Positions 53,765 through 62,432 of a DNA stretch of 64,000 nt are shown here, in pieces (positions within the stretch are counted from its first letter, which is position 1; each line of letters opens with the position of its first letter). The notes under the pieces are model-generated. The model was given only the letters and a program-made list of their open reading frames with translations. It ran no database searches and was not told where the DNA came from. Origin of the DNA: Corynebacterium doosanense CAU 212 = DSM 45436 (lineage in GTDB: Bacteria > Actinomycetota > Actinomycetes > Mycobacteriales > Mycobacteriaceae); assembly GCF_000767055.1 (NCBI RefSeq), contig NZ_CP006764.1:434001-498000 (forward strand), read 5' to 3'. The position numbers were made by a program, and so were the translations under genes.

Positions 53765-54097
53765 TTGAGCGAGGACATCAGCCCGAAGGATCCCGGCGCA
53801 GTCCGGCCCACCGGTAAGCGTCAGCTGGCCGGAGAGAGCACTGTCTCGACGGACACCTACGCCGCCAAGCGCGGCCAGGTTCAGCGCCCGAGCGGCGACG
53901 ATGACACCCCGGGTGGTGGCGTGGCCGCATTCCCGGGCGAGGTCGTGTCCGAGGTTCGCAAGGTCATCTGGCCCACCGGCCGGGAGATGGTCATCTACAC
54001 CACCGTCGTCTTCGCGTTCCTCATCGTTCTCACCGCCCTCGTGTGGGGAGTGGACCAGCTCGCCTCCCTCGGAGTTGAAGCCGTGCTCACGCCGTAG
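53765..54097 (+). CDS. secE: Preprotein translocase subunit SecE
   Basis: 110 aa with a hydrophilic N-terminus and the conserved FPGEVVSEVRKVIWPTGREM motif followed by one membrane segment (VIYTTVVFAFLIVLTALVWG). Part of the SecYEG channel. The TTG at 53765 is 5 nt after GAGGAG; a GTG at 53759 is the alternative. Confidence 0.9.
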   Translation: MSEDISPKDPGAVRPTGKRQLAGESTVSTDTYAAKRGQVQRPSGDDDTPGGGVAAFPGEVVSEVRKVIWPTGREMVIYTTVVFAFLIVLTALVWGVDQLASLGVEAVLTP

Positions 54098-54116
54098 TAC
54101 ACTCCACTTTCAGAAC

Positions 54117-54156
54117 ATCCCGCCAGATCCCGCAAGGGACGGCGGGATAATTTATT
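54117..54156 (+). terminator. Hairpin between secE and nusG
   Basis: ATCCCGCC pairs with GGCGGGAT, with an inner TCCC-GCAA-GGGA stem, followed by AATTTATT. It may be a partial terminator. Confidence 0.55.
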
Positions 54157-54175
54157 GCCGATGAGGGAGTGTCTA

Positions 54176-55066
54176 ATGAGCGAAGAAAACACCGAGAACA
54201 CCGAGAACACCGAGAACGCCCAGCCGATCGAGGAGCAGCACGTGCAGGAGGCTGACATCGAGATCGTCGAGAACGCTGAGGCAGCAGCTGATACCGAGGC
54301 TGGCGCCGAAGCTGGCGCCGAAGCCGACGCCGAGGGCGCCGAAGCCGACGCCGAGGGCGGCGACGCCGTCGCCAACGCCGCGGCAGCCCTCGGGGACACC
54401 GAGGAGACCGACGCGGACTCCGAATACCGCCGCCGCCTGCGTGAGTTCACCCGCGAGCTGAAGAAGCAGCCCGGCCAGTGGTACATCATCCAGACCTACT
54501 CGTCCTACGAGAACAAGGTGAAGACCAACATCGACATGCGCTCGCAGACCCTTGAGGTCGAGGAGTACATCCACGAGGTTGTCGTGCCCATCGAGCAGGT
54601 GGTTGAGCTCAAGGACGGCAAGAAGAAGCTGGTCAAGCGCAAACTGCTCCCCGGCTACGTGCTCGTGCGCATGGAGATGAACGACCGCGCCTGGTCCGTC
54701 GTCCGCGACACCCCGGGCGTGACCAGCTTCGTCGGCAACGAGGGCAACGCCACCGTGGTCAAGCACCGCGACGTCGCCAAGTTCCTCATGCCCAAGACCG
54801 CCCCGACCACCGAGGGTGAGCTCGCCACCACGAACGAGGAAGGCGAGATGGTCATCGCCATGCCGGAGCAGCCGGACGTTCCGAAGTTCGCCCACGACTT
54901 CCAGGTCGGCGACGCCGTCACCATTCTCTCCGGTGCGCTGGCGTCCGTCTCCGCGAACATCTCGGAGATCGATCCGTCGACTGGCAAGATCCAGGCGCTC
55001 GTGTCCATCTTCGGCCGCGAGACCCCGGTCGAGCTGACCCCGGACCAGATCGAGAAGATCAACTAG
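54176..55066 (+). CDS. nusG: Transcription antitermination factor NusG
   Basis: 296 aa. The NGN domain (GQWYIIQTYSSYENKVKTNI, LLPGYVLVRMEMNDRAW, TPGVTSFVGNEG) starts near residue 100; the KOW domain is FQVGDAVTILSGALASVSAN to VSIFGRETPVELT. The N-terminal 95 residues are a very acidic, low-complexity tail with TEN and EAGAEADAE tandem repeats. Such tails occur in actinobacteria but this one is strongly repetitive. ATG at 54176 has GAGGGAG upstream. Confidence 0.93.
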   Translation: MSEENTENTENTENAQPIEEQHVQEADIEIVENAEAAADTEAGAEAGAEADAEGAEADAEGGDAVANAAAALGDTEETDADSEYRRRLREFTRELKKQPGQWYIIQTYSSYENKVKTNIDMRSQTLEVEEYIHEVVVPIEQVVELKDGKKKLVKRKLLPGYVLVRMEMNDRAWSVVRDTPGVTSFVGNEGNATVVKHRDVAKFLMPKTAPTTEGELATTNEEGEMVIAMPEQPDVPKFAHDFQVGDAVTILSGALASVSANISEIDPSTGKIQALVSIFGRETPVELTPDQIEKIN

Positions 55067-55068
55067 AT

Positions 55069-55228
55069 TTGGCCAGCTAGCGGGGCTGCCGTACTCTGGA
55101 TCCCCGTGTGCCCTCCCGGGCACAGCTACAGACACTATCCCCGGTGGCCCGCGTGAAGCGGGCATCCGGACGGGGCCCGTCATCATCGTGACGGTTTCTG
55201 CCCCGGTACCACGGAAAGAGGTAATTCG
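55069..55228 (+). promoter_or_regulatory. Promoter and leader of the rplK-rplA operon
   Basis: TTGGCC (55069-55074) and TACTCT (55092-55097) are 17 bp apart. The leader of about 125 nt holds hairpins GTGCCC-TCC-GGGCAC (near 55110) and GCCCGC-GTGAA-GCGGGC (near 55147), and the pairable ACGGGGCCCGTC/GTGACGG stretch. It is a likely site for feedback by a ribosomal protein. Confidence 0.6.
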
Positions 55229-55657
55229 ATGGCAAAGAAAAAGGTCACCGGCCTGATCAAGCTCCAGATCCAGGCTGGCCAGGCTAACCCGGCACCGCCG
55301 GTCGGCCCGGCGCTCGGTGCGCACGGCGTCAACATCATGGAATTCTGCAAGGCCTACAACGCCGCCACCGAGTCCATGCGCGGAAACGTCATCCCCGTCG
55401 AGATCACCGTCTACGAGGACCGCTCCTTCGACTTCAAGCTGAAGTCCCCGCCGGCCGCCAAGCTCCTGCTCAAGGCCGCTGGCCTGCAGAAGGGCTCCGG
55501 CGTTCCCCACACCGACAAGGTGGGCAAGGTCACCTGGGATCAGTGCAAGGAGATCGCTGAGACCAAGAAGGAAGACCTCAACGCCCGCGACATCGAGGCC
55601 GCTGCGAAGATCATCGCCGGCACCGCCCGCTCCATGGGCATCGAAGTCGAAAACTAG
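55229..55657 (+). CDS. rplK: 50S ribosomal protein L11
   Basis: 142 aa with the proline-rich [24 protein letters not shown] and the C-terminal SMGIEVE. RBS GAAAGAGG. Start of the L11-L1 operon. Confidence 0.97.
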   Translation: MAKKKVTGLIKLQIQAGQANPAPPVGPALGAHGVNIMEFCKAYNAATESMRGNVIPVEITVYEDRSFDFKLKSPPAAKLLLKAAGLQKGSGVPHTDKVGKVTWDQCKEIAETKKEDLNARDIEAAAKIIAGTARSMGIEVEN

Positions 55658-55729
55658 TAACACCCCCAAACCGTGGAAGGGCCAGCTCCGGCCCGCTAAC
55701 CACAACAATTCACGAAGGAATTGATTCAC

Positions 55730-56440
55730 ATGAGCAAGCAGTCCAAGGCATACAAGGAAGCCAAGGCCAAGGTCGACGCCGACAAGCAGTACCACCCGCT
55801 TGAGGCCGTCGCACTGGCCAAGGAGACCTCCTCCAAGACCCACGACGCCACCGTTGAGGTCGCCATGCGCCTCGGCGTTGACCCCCGCAAGGCTGACCAG
55901 CTGGTCCGCGGCACCGTCTCCCTGCCCAACGGCACCGGCAAGACCGTCCGCGTCGCCGTGTTCGCCGAGGGCGAGAAGGCCACCGAGGCCGAGGCCGCTG
56001 GCGCTGACATCGTCGGCACCGAGAACCTGGTCGAGCAGATCACCGCCGGCACCATCGACTTCGACGTCGCCATCGCGACCCCGGATCAGATGGCCAAGGT
56101 CGGTCGCGTCGCTCGCGTCCTGGGCCCCCGCGGCCTCATGCCGAACCCCAAGACCGGCACCGTCACCAACGATGTCGCCAAGGCCATCGAAGAGGTCAAG
56201 GGTGGCAAGATCACCTTCCGTGTCGACAAGGCTGCCAACCTGCACGCCATGATCGGCAAGGCCTCGTTCGACGCCGAGAAGCTGGCGGAGAACTACGGCG
56301 CACTGCTCGACGAGATCCAGCGCGTCAAGCCGTCCTCCTCCAAGGGCATCTACCTCAAGAAGGTCACCGTCTCCACGACGAACGGCCCCGGCATCGAGGT
56401 TGATCCCTCCGTGCAGAAGAACTACACCCAGCAGGCGTAA
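55730..56440 (+). CDS. rplA: 50S ribosomal protein L1
   Basis: 236 aa. Signature [16 protein letters not shown] and [29 protein letters not shown] 11 nt before the ATG at 55730; the TTG at 55721 is too close to it. Confidence 0.96.
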   Translation: MSKQSKAYKEAKAKVDADKQYHPLEAVALAKETSSKTHDATVEVAMRLGVDPRKADQLVRGTVSLPNGTGKTVRVAVFAEGEKATEAEAAGADIVGTENLVEQITAGTIDFDVAIATPDQMAKVGRVARVLGPRGLMPNPKTGTVTNDVAKAIEEVKGGKITFRVDKAANLHAMIGKASFDAEKLAENYGALLDEIQRVKPSSSKGIYLKKVTVSTTNGPGIEVDPSVQKNYTQQA

Positions 56441-56455
56441 TTCTTCTCCGGCCTG

Positions 56456-56492
56456 ATCCCCGAACCCGACAAGGGCTCGGGGATTTTCGCTT
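56456..56492 (+). terminator. Terminator after rplA
   Basis: ATCCCCGAACCC (56456-56467) pairs with GGGCTCGGGGAT (56473-56484), followed by TTTCGCTTTT. Confidence 0.9.
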
Positions 56493-56582
56493 TTCGACGA
56501 CCGTTTCTACCCATTCGAACAGACATGCTCCCCGTCGGCCCGAACACTGAGGTAGTTCTCGTCGCCGCTCTATCGTGGAGGA

Positions 56583-57992
56583 ATGAACAGGAACGCAGTG
56601 GTGGTCGGCGGCGGCCACAACGGCCTGACCGCGGCGTGTTTCCTCGCCCGGGAGGGCTGGCAGGTGGACGTGTTCGAGCGCGCCCCGGTCGTCGGCGGCG
56701 CCGCTACATCCGGGCCGGCGCTGGGGGAGGGGACCATCGTCGACTTCGGTGCGGCGGCTCATCCCTTCGGCGTGGCCAGTCCCGCCTTCCGGGAGTTGGG
56801 GCTGGTCATTCCGTGGCGGCGCTCGGCATATCCCATGGCACACCCGCTCGACGACGGGGAGGCGGCGGTCCTCGCGCCGGATCTCGAGGCCACCGCGCGG
56901 GGCCTTGGGAAGGACGGCGCCGCCTGGAAAGCGGTGCACGGACACATCGTCCGCGGGATCGACGAGCACCTGGAGAACTTCCTCGGCCCGGTGCTGCGCC
57001 TTCCCCCTCATCCGCTTCGGATGGCCGCGTTCGGTATTACAGCGCTTCCCCCGGCCAATGCCCTGTCGACGGCACTGTTTCGCACTCCGGAGGCTCGCGC
57101 GCTGCTGGCCGGCAGCGCGGTCCACGCCATCACCCCGCCCTCGGCGCCGCTGACCTCCGCCTTCGGTCTGCTCTTCGGAGCTCTCGGGATGACCCGGGGT
57201 TGGCCAGTCGTCGAGGGCGGCACCGGGGTGATCTCGACACAGCTGGAGTACCTGGCGATGAGCCTCGGGGTGCGGATCCATACCGAGGTGGAGGTCAGTG
57301 ATCTCCGAGAGCTGCCCCGTGCTGACGCCACCATCCTCAACCTCACTCCTTCCCAAGTCAGGCGACTAGAGGGTTTGGAGGTACCTGGTGCGACGAGGCG
57401 TCGATTAGCGCGGTGGAAATCCGGGGCCGGCGTGTTCAAGGTGGACTACCTGCTGGACGGGCCGGTGCCGTGGAACGACGATCGGGTCGGCCACGCGACC
57501 ACCGTTCACGTCGGGGGAACGGCCGAGGAGATCGACGCAGCGGAGCGGGAGGCGGCGGCAGGAAAGCTTCCCGAGCGGCCGTTTGTCATGGTCTGTCAGC
57601 AGAGCGTGGCTGATCCGTCGCGCGGGCCGGTGTTGTGGACGTACGCGCACGTACCCAGCGGATATGTGGAAACTCGGCCGGGGGAGGTGTCCGGGCTGAT
57701 AGAGGCGCAGATCGAGAGGTTTGCGCCGGGATTCCGGGACCGGATCGTCTGGCGGCGGGTTTCCTCGCCGGCGCAGCTTGGGGAGTGGGACCCCAACCTC
57801 GCCGGCGGGGACATCGCGGGCGGCTCCATGGCGGGGCTCGGGGCGCTGCTGCGGCCCGGGTTCACCGCGCGGCCCTACCGGTTGGGCCCGGATCTGTATC
57901 TCGCGTCCGGCGCCACTCCTCCGGGGGCCGGAGTGCACGGGATGCCGGGAATGTGGGCGGCGAAAGCAGTGCTCCGGGACCTGGAGGAGTAG
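56583..57992 (+). CDS. FAD-dependent oxidoreductase (CrtI/phytoene-dehydrogenase-like)
   Basis: 469 aa. N-terminal FAD motif AVVVGGGHNGLTAACFLARE then VFERAPVVGGAATS. C-terminal FAD contact DLYLASGATPPGAGVHGMPG. The family covers carotenoid desaturases and uncharacterised enzymes; no other carotenoid gene is near, so a carotenoid role is not assured. Convergent with the PTS gene across the palindrome array. Confidence 0.85.
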   Translation: MNRNAVVVGGGHNGLTAACFLAREGWQVDVFERAPVVGGAATSGPALGEGTIVDFGAAAHPFGVASPAFRELGLVIPWRRSAYPMAHPLDDGEAAVLAPDLEATARGLGKDGAAWKAVHGHIVRGIDEHLENFLGPVLRLPPHPLRMAAFGITALPPANALSTALFRTPEARALLAGSAVHAITPPSAPLTSAFGLLFGALGMTRGWPVVEGGTGVISTQLEYLAMSLGVRIHTEVEVSDLRELPRADATILNLTPSQVRRLEGLEVPGATRRRLARWKSGAGVFKVDYLLDGPVPWNDDRVGHATTVHVGGTAEEIDAAEREAAAGKLPERPFVMVCQQSVADPSRGPVLWTYAHVPSGYVETRPGEVSGLIEAQIERFAPGFRDRIVWRRVSSPAQLGEWDPNLAGGDIAGGSMAGLGALLRPGFTARPYRLGPDLYLASGATPPGAGVHGMPGMWAAKAVLRDLEE

Positions 57993-58014
57993 GTCTCGGT
58001 GGGAATCTTGGCGC

Positions 58015-58207
58015 GGGGATCGTCCAGACGTCTGGACTGCAGGGCGATAGAAACTAGCGCTGAATCCCGCTAGACGGTCAGGATCTAACCGGGGATCGTC
58101 CAGACGTCTGGACTGCAGGGCGATAGAAACCTGTCCCGCGCGGCGCGGCCGAGGCAGGATCCCGTCGCAGAATCGTCCAGACGTCTGGACTGTACGGCGA
58201 TAGAAAC
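58015..58207. repeat. Array of three palindromic repeats with about 76-bp period
   Basis: Three copies of a 37-40 nt unit at 58015-58054, 58091-58130 and 58168-58207. Each has the palindromic core GTCCAGACGTCTGGAC (58022, 58098, 58175), a short linker and the tail GGCGATAGAAAC. Intervening stretches are 36 and 37 nt and share CAGGATC about 19 nt before the next core. The array fills the gap between two convergent genes; the last copy reaches the PTS stop codon. Confidence 0.9.
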
Positions 58208-60192
58208 TACCGCTGGACCGGCTCCCGGCTGCCCAGCCGCACCTTCTTCACCTCGCGGGATTTCTCCGCATCCGAGTCCTTGAACCCGAAGAAGTAGGTG
58301 AGCAGGAACGAGGTGACCAGGGCAGCGCCGGAGGCGATGAGGAAACCCCAGAAGCTGGAGTCGAGCCCCTCCGGGTTGACGAACGACGAGAATCCGATGA
58401 GCGAACCCGTGAAACCCCACATGTTGACGTTGAGCAGGCCGGTGAGCAGACCGCCGACCGCACCGCCGATGGAGGCGGTGATGAACACCCGGCCGTACTT
58501 GAGGTTGACGCCGTACATCGCCGGCTCGGTGATACCGCACAACGCAGAGATGGCGGCGGGGCCGGCGAGGCCCTTGAGCTTCTCCGCCTTCGTCTTGATG
58601 AACACCGCGAGCACCGCACCGCCCTGCGCGACCATCGTCGCGGAGATGATGGCATTGAGGTAGGAGTGGCCGGTGGAGGCGATGTCCTGGGCGACGAGCG
58701 GGATGACCGCCCAGTGCAGACCGAAGATGACCAGGGCCTGGTAGAAACCACCGATGAGCAGCCCGGAGATGGTGGGGGACAGGTCGTAGACACCCTGGAT
58801 GGCGGACGCGATGCCGGTGGAGATGAACATGACCACCGGGCCGAGGAGCAGCAGGATGATCAGCGAGACGATGACCACCTCGAGCAGGGGCACGAAGATC
58901 ATGCGCAGGATGTTCGGCACCACTCGCTTGAGCCAGGGTTCGATGCGCGAGGCGACCCAGGCGGCCACGATGATGGGGAAGATCGAGTACGAGTAGTTGG
59001 CCATGTGGAAGGGCAGGCCGAAGAGGTCGGCGTTGAGCGGCATGCCCAGGACCTCGTTCGGCGCGCCGGACTCGGCCAGTTCCATCATGGAGGGGTACGT
59101 GAGCACGCCGCCGATGATCGCCACGATGACGGGGTCCGCGCCCAGGCGTTTGGCGGCGGTGAAGCCGACGAAGATGGGCAGGAAGAGGAACACCGCGTCG
59201 CTCATCGCGTTGATGATGACGAAGGTGTCGGACGTGTCGTCGATGACGTCGAAGGTCATCAGCAGCGACAGGATCCCCTTGATGATTCCCGAGGCAGCCA
59301 GCAGTCCGATGATGGGGATCATCGACGCGGTGATCACGCCGATGACCTCGGAGAAGCCGTACTTCACCCAGCCCCACGGGCTGGTCGGGCGGGGTTTGTC
59401 CGGCTGAGTTTCGCTGGCCACCTCGGTCCCGAGTTGGTCCGTCACCGCGTCGTAGACGTCCTCGACGTCCGCGCCGATGACGACCTGGTACTGGCCGCCG
59501 GCGCGGACCACGTCGATGACGCCGTCGAGATCCGAGACAAACGCATCGTCGGCCCGGGACTCATCCTGGAGGTAGAAGCGCACGCGGGTGATGCAGTGGG
59601 TGACGCTGCGGACGTTGCCCGGGCCGCCGATGCCCGCGATGATGTCCCGCGCGGTGGCGTCGTGGCCGGTGAGCGTATCGACGGGAGCGGGCACAGGCTC
59701 TACGGGCGCGGCCGCGACAGGATGAGCTTCCCGGGGAAACGCGACGGCCACCGGGTCGCCCGCGGATACGGTGCCGGGAATGACCTCGAGGGAGTCCAGC
59801 TTCTTCTTGGTGTTGGTCACGATGACCACGGTCGTCGTGTCCTTGCCGGCCTCGGTGATGGCCGCGACATCCATGGTGGCGAGCTTGTCGCCGGCCTCGA
59901 CCGTGTCGCCCTTGGCCACGGAAACTTCAAAGGGGCGGCCCTCCAGCTCGACGGTGTCGATGCCCAGGTGGACGAGGAACTGCAGCCCCTCGTCGGTGCT
60001 GATGCCGATGGCGTGGCCGGTCTTGGCCACCATGATGACGGTGCCGCTCACGGGGGCCAGCACATCGCCGCCGCTGGTCCCGGCGATGGCGAAACCGTCG
60101 CCCATCTTCCGGGAGGCGAAGACGGGATCGTTGACGTCACCGAGGTCGATGACCTTTCCGTCTATGGGGGCAAGTACGTGGGTTCCGCTCAT
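58207..60192 (-). CDS. PTS permease with EIIA-EIIB-EIIC order (glucose/beta-glucoside superfamily)
   Basis: 661 aa. EIIA (residues 1-150) has FLVHLGIDTVEL with the phospho-His. EIIB (about 180-255) has SVTHCITRVRFYL with the phospho-Cys. EIIC (about 285-640) has about ten membrane segments with LCGITEPAMYGVNLKYGR, of the beta-glucoside/trehalose type. Known BglF-like proteins run B-C-A; here A is at the N-terminus. Sugar unknown. ATG at 60192 with GGAAGG upstream. Confidence 0.88.
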   Translation of the reverse strand: MSGTHVLAPIDGKVIDLGDVNDPVFASRKMGDGFAIAGTSGGDVLAPVSGTVIMVAKTGHAIGISTDEGLQFLVHLGIDTVELEGRPFEVSVAKGDTVEAGDKLATMDVAAITEAGKDTTTVVIVTNTKKKLDSLEVIPGTVSAGDPVAVAFPREAHPVAAAPVEPVPAPVDTLTGHDATARDIIAGIGGPGNVRSVTHCITRVRFYLQDESRADDAFVSDLDGVIDVVRAGGQYQVVIGADVEDVYDAVTDQLGTEVASETQPDKPRPTSPWGWVKYGFSEVIGVITASMIPIIGLLAASGIIKGILSLLMTFDVIDDTSDTFVIINAMSDAVFLFLPIFVGFTAAKRLGADPVIVAIIGGVLTYPSMMELAESGAPNEVLGMPLNADLFGLPFHMANYSYSIFPIIVAAWVASRIEPWLKRVVPNILRMIFVPLLEVVIVSLIILLLLGPVVMFISTGIASAIQGVYDLSPTISGLLIGGFYQALVIFGLHWAVIPLVAQDIASTGHSYLNAIISATMVAQGGAVLAVFIKTKAEKLKGLAGPAAISALCGITEPAMYGVNLKYGRVFITASIGGAVGGLLTGLLNVNMWGFTGSLIGFSSFVNPEGLDSSFWGFLIASGAALVTSFLLTYFFGFKDSDAEKSREVKKVRLGSREPVQR

Positions 60193-60384
60193 GGGGGAGA
60201 CACCTTCCGGAAGTATTGAGGATCACGCATAGGTTTGTGTGTCGCCCGCAGAGCGCCAACGATTTGGGTTGTTCAGCCCGCACCGCTAGAGTCATGCACG
60301 AAGTTTGAATGACTGGCTAACAGTCTCACTCAAGTTTCACCGAAGACCGTCGGCCATCTCTCGTCAAGAGAGATCGAAGGTGTC
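60193..60384. promoter_or_regulatory. Divergent region between the PTS gene and rplJ leader
   Basis: About 190 bp without a gene. It must carry the PTS promoter and the rplJ promoter. A TCTCTC-GTCAA-GAGAGA hairpin lies near 60355-60371. No operator is clear. Confidence 0.4.
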
Positions 60385-60476
60385 CGAAGTACAGCGGACC
60401 GGCCCACGCAGGAGACACTTGTGAGGTCGCCCGAAAGGGCGGTTTCGCCCCGTGCCTGCTGCACGGGGCATTTTTG
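60385..60476 (+). ncRNA. L10 (rplJ) leader with attenuator
   Basis: Leader of the rplJL operon. It has a GCCC-GAAA-GGGC hairpin (60429-60440) and a strong terminator-like hairpin GCCCCGTGC-CTGCT-GCACGGGGC (60447-60469) followed by ATTTTTG. It matches the architecture of the ribosomal protein L10 leader, where L10(L12)4 binding controls the operon. Confidence 0.7.
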
Positions 60477-60529
60477 TGTCCCGGCGGATCATACAGATAC
60501 GAGATACAAGGGAAAGGAGGCGTTGGTAC

Positions 60530-61048
60530 ATGGCAAACCCGAAGAACACTGCGGATCTCGCGGCTCTTAAGGAGAAGTTCAGCGCAGCTGACTCGGTCTT
60601 CCTCACGGACTACCGTGGCCTGACCGTCGCACAGATCCAGGATCTGCGCGGCCAGCTCGGCTTCGACGTTGAGTACCACGTCGCCAAGAACACCCTTCTC
60701 AAGATCGCTGCTTCCGAGCAGGGTATTGAGGGTCTTGACGAGCAGCTCGTCGGCCCGACCGCCGTCGCCTTTATCAAGGGCGAAGCGGTTGACGCTGCCA
60801 AGGTGTTCAAGAAGTTCGCCACCGGTCACGACGCACTCGTGATCAAGGGCGGCTACATGGACGGCAACGCACTCTCTGCCGACCAGGTCAAGGCCATCGC
60901 CGAGCTGGACTCCCGCGAGACGACCCTCGCGAAGCTGGCTGGCGCTATGAAGGGCAACCTGGCGAAGGCCGCGGCAACGTTCAACGCCCCGGCCACCAAG
61001 ATGGCGCGACTCGCTGTCGCACTGCAGGACAAGCAGGACGCCGCGTAA
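60530..61048 (+). CDS. rplJ: 50S ribosomal protein L10
   Basis: 172 aa: FLTDYRGLTVAQIQDLRGQL, VAKNTLLKIAA and the C-terminal L12-binding helix MARLAVALQDKQ. RBS AAGGAGG 9 nt before the ATG decides the start. Confidence 0.97.
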   Translation: MANPKNTADLAALKEKFSAADSVFLTDYRGLTVAQIQDLRGQLGFDVEYHVAKNTLLKIAASEQGIEGLDEQLVGPTAVAFIKGEAVDAAKVFKKFATGHDALVIKGGYMDGNALSADQVKAIAELDSRETTLAKLAGAMKGNLAKAAATFNAPATKMARLAVALQDKQDAA

Positions 61049-61118
61049 CCACGCGGCAACCACCACATAACTACCGACCGGCACCCGCACCGGGTGCCGT
61101 CAAAGAAAGGATGCCACC

Positions 61119-61505
61119 ATGGCTAAGCTTTCCAAGGACGAGCTCATCGAGGCTTTCAAGGAAATGACCCTCATCGAGCTCTCCGAGTTCGTTAAGGAAT
61201 TCGAGGACGTCTTCGACGTCGAGGCTGCCGCTCCGGTCGCCGTTGCCGCTGCAGGCGGAGCTGGCGATGCCGGCGCTGCTGTCGAGGAGAAGACCGACTT
61301 CGACGTCGTCCTCACCGACGCTGGCGCCAAGAAGATCGGCGTAATCAAGGCTGTCCGCGAGATCGTCTCCGGCCTGGGCCTGAAGGAAGCCAAGGAGCTC
61401 GTTGAGTCCGCTCCCAAGGCTATCCTCGAGGGTGCCAACAAGGACGACGCTGAGGCTGCCAAGGCTAAGCTCGAAGAGGCCGGCGCTTCCGTCGAACTCA
61501 AGTAA
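61119..61505 (+). CDS. rplL: 50S ribosomal protein L7/L12
   Basis: 128 aa: N-terminal dimerisation domain [20 protein letters not shown], Ala-rich hinge and C-terminal [31 protein letters not shown]. Confidence 0.97.
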   Translation: MAKLSKDELIEAFKEMTLIELSEFVKEFEDVFDVEAAAPVAVAAAGGAGDAGAAVEEKTDFDVVLTDAGAKKIGVIKAVREIVSGLGLKEAKELVESAPKAILEGANKDDAEAAKAKLEEAGASVELK

Positions 61506-61520
61506 GCACCGCTTACTTAC

Positions 61521-61561
61521 TCCCCGCTCTCGCCACTTCGGTGGTGGGGCGGGGATTTTTT
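61521..61561 (+). terminator. Terminator after rplL
   Basis: CCCCGC pairs with GCGGGG around a GCCAC-TTCG-GTGGT inner stem, followed by ATTTTTTC. Confidence 0.9.
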
Positions 61562-61577
61562 CTGCCCTGCCGGGGCG

Positions 61578-62321
61578 CTACCCGGCAAACTCCCGTGCGC
61601 AGATCGCGGCGATCTCCGACACGGAGGCCTCGAAGAGGAGCCGGCCCTTCTCCGCGGTGGCGGCGGCTGACGGTGCGAGTGCGCCGTGGGCCGGGATGTC
61701 TCCCTCGGCGAGGGGGAAACGCAGGTACGCCGGCGCCGCGAACCCGGAGTCCCCGGGTATCAGCTCTTCCCTGACCAGGTGCGGGGCCAGATGCATCATC
61801 AGCGAGGTCTCGGTGAGCGCCGCGTGTTCCAGCTCCCAGCCGGGGAACCGCCCGGAGTCGAAGAGGCTATGCAGCACGTCACCCGGGACGGGGTCCCACC
61901 AGGAGGATGCGAGCACCTTCAGCCCTTCAGTGGGAGGCAGGGAACCCAGCGCATCGACGATCGCCCCCTGGTTCTCGTAGTGGGCGTTGAGCACGAGAAT
62001 GCACCGGAAGCCGTCGGCGATGAGCTCGCCCACGATGTCCGCGATCGCCGCCGTCAGTGCCCCAAAGGACAGGTCGATGGTGCCCGGGAACAGCGAACCC
62101 CCGCCGCTGTAGGGGGCCGAGCGGTATCCGTACGCCAGTGCGGGCAGGGCGATTCCGTCGATGTCACGGGCGACGGCCTCAGCTATCGACGCCGCGATCA
62201 CCGTGTCCGTCGACAACGGCAGATGCGGTCCGTGCTGTTCGCAGGAGCCCACGGGCAGGATGGCCACCCGGCCGGTGCTTGCGCGGAAGTCTTCCCAGGT
62301 CATGTCCGAGGCGTGCGTCAT
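61578..62321 (-). CDS. Creatininase-family amidohydrolase
   Basis: 247 aa. Metal-binding motif LPVGSCEQHGPHLPLSTDT near residues 20-40, VLNAHYENQGAIVDAL and HAALTETSLMMHLAP. Members include creatinine amidohydrolase and the mycofactocin peptidase MftE; no mycofactocin gene is near, so substrate unknown. ATG at 62321; convergent with rplL. Confidence 0.85.
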   Translation of the reverse strand: MTHASDMTWEDFRASTGRVAILPVGSCEQHGPHLPLSTDTVIAASIAEAVARDIDGIALPALAYGYRSAPYSGGGSLFPGTIDLSFGALTAAIADIVGELIADGFRCILVLNAHYENQGAIVDALGSLPPTEGLKVLASSWWDPVPGDVLHSLFDSGRFPGWELEHAALTETSLMMHLAPHLVREELIPGDSGFAAPAYLRFPLAEGDIPAHGALAPSAAATAEKGRLLFEASVSEIAAICAREFAG

Positions 62322-62432
62322 GGTCGCCCAATGTAGGTGCGGGGCGGGTACCGGTGGCCGGGCCACGCCGGGGAGGCGCTGGGCGCGGCGTCGATACGTT
62401 TTTCCCGCGTCGTTCACGCTAGACTCGCCCGC

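Noticed and set aside
58015..58207. CRISPR array
   Set aside because: Repeat length, spacing and the GAAAC-like end are suggestive, but there are only three units, the core is a perfect palindrome also found singly elsewhere, the intervals share sequence, and no cas gene lies in the window.
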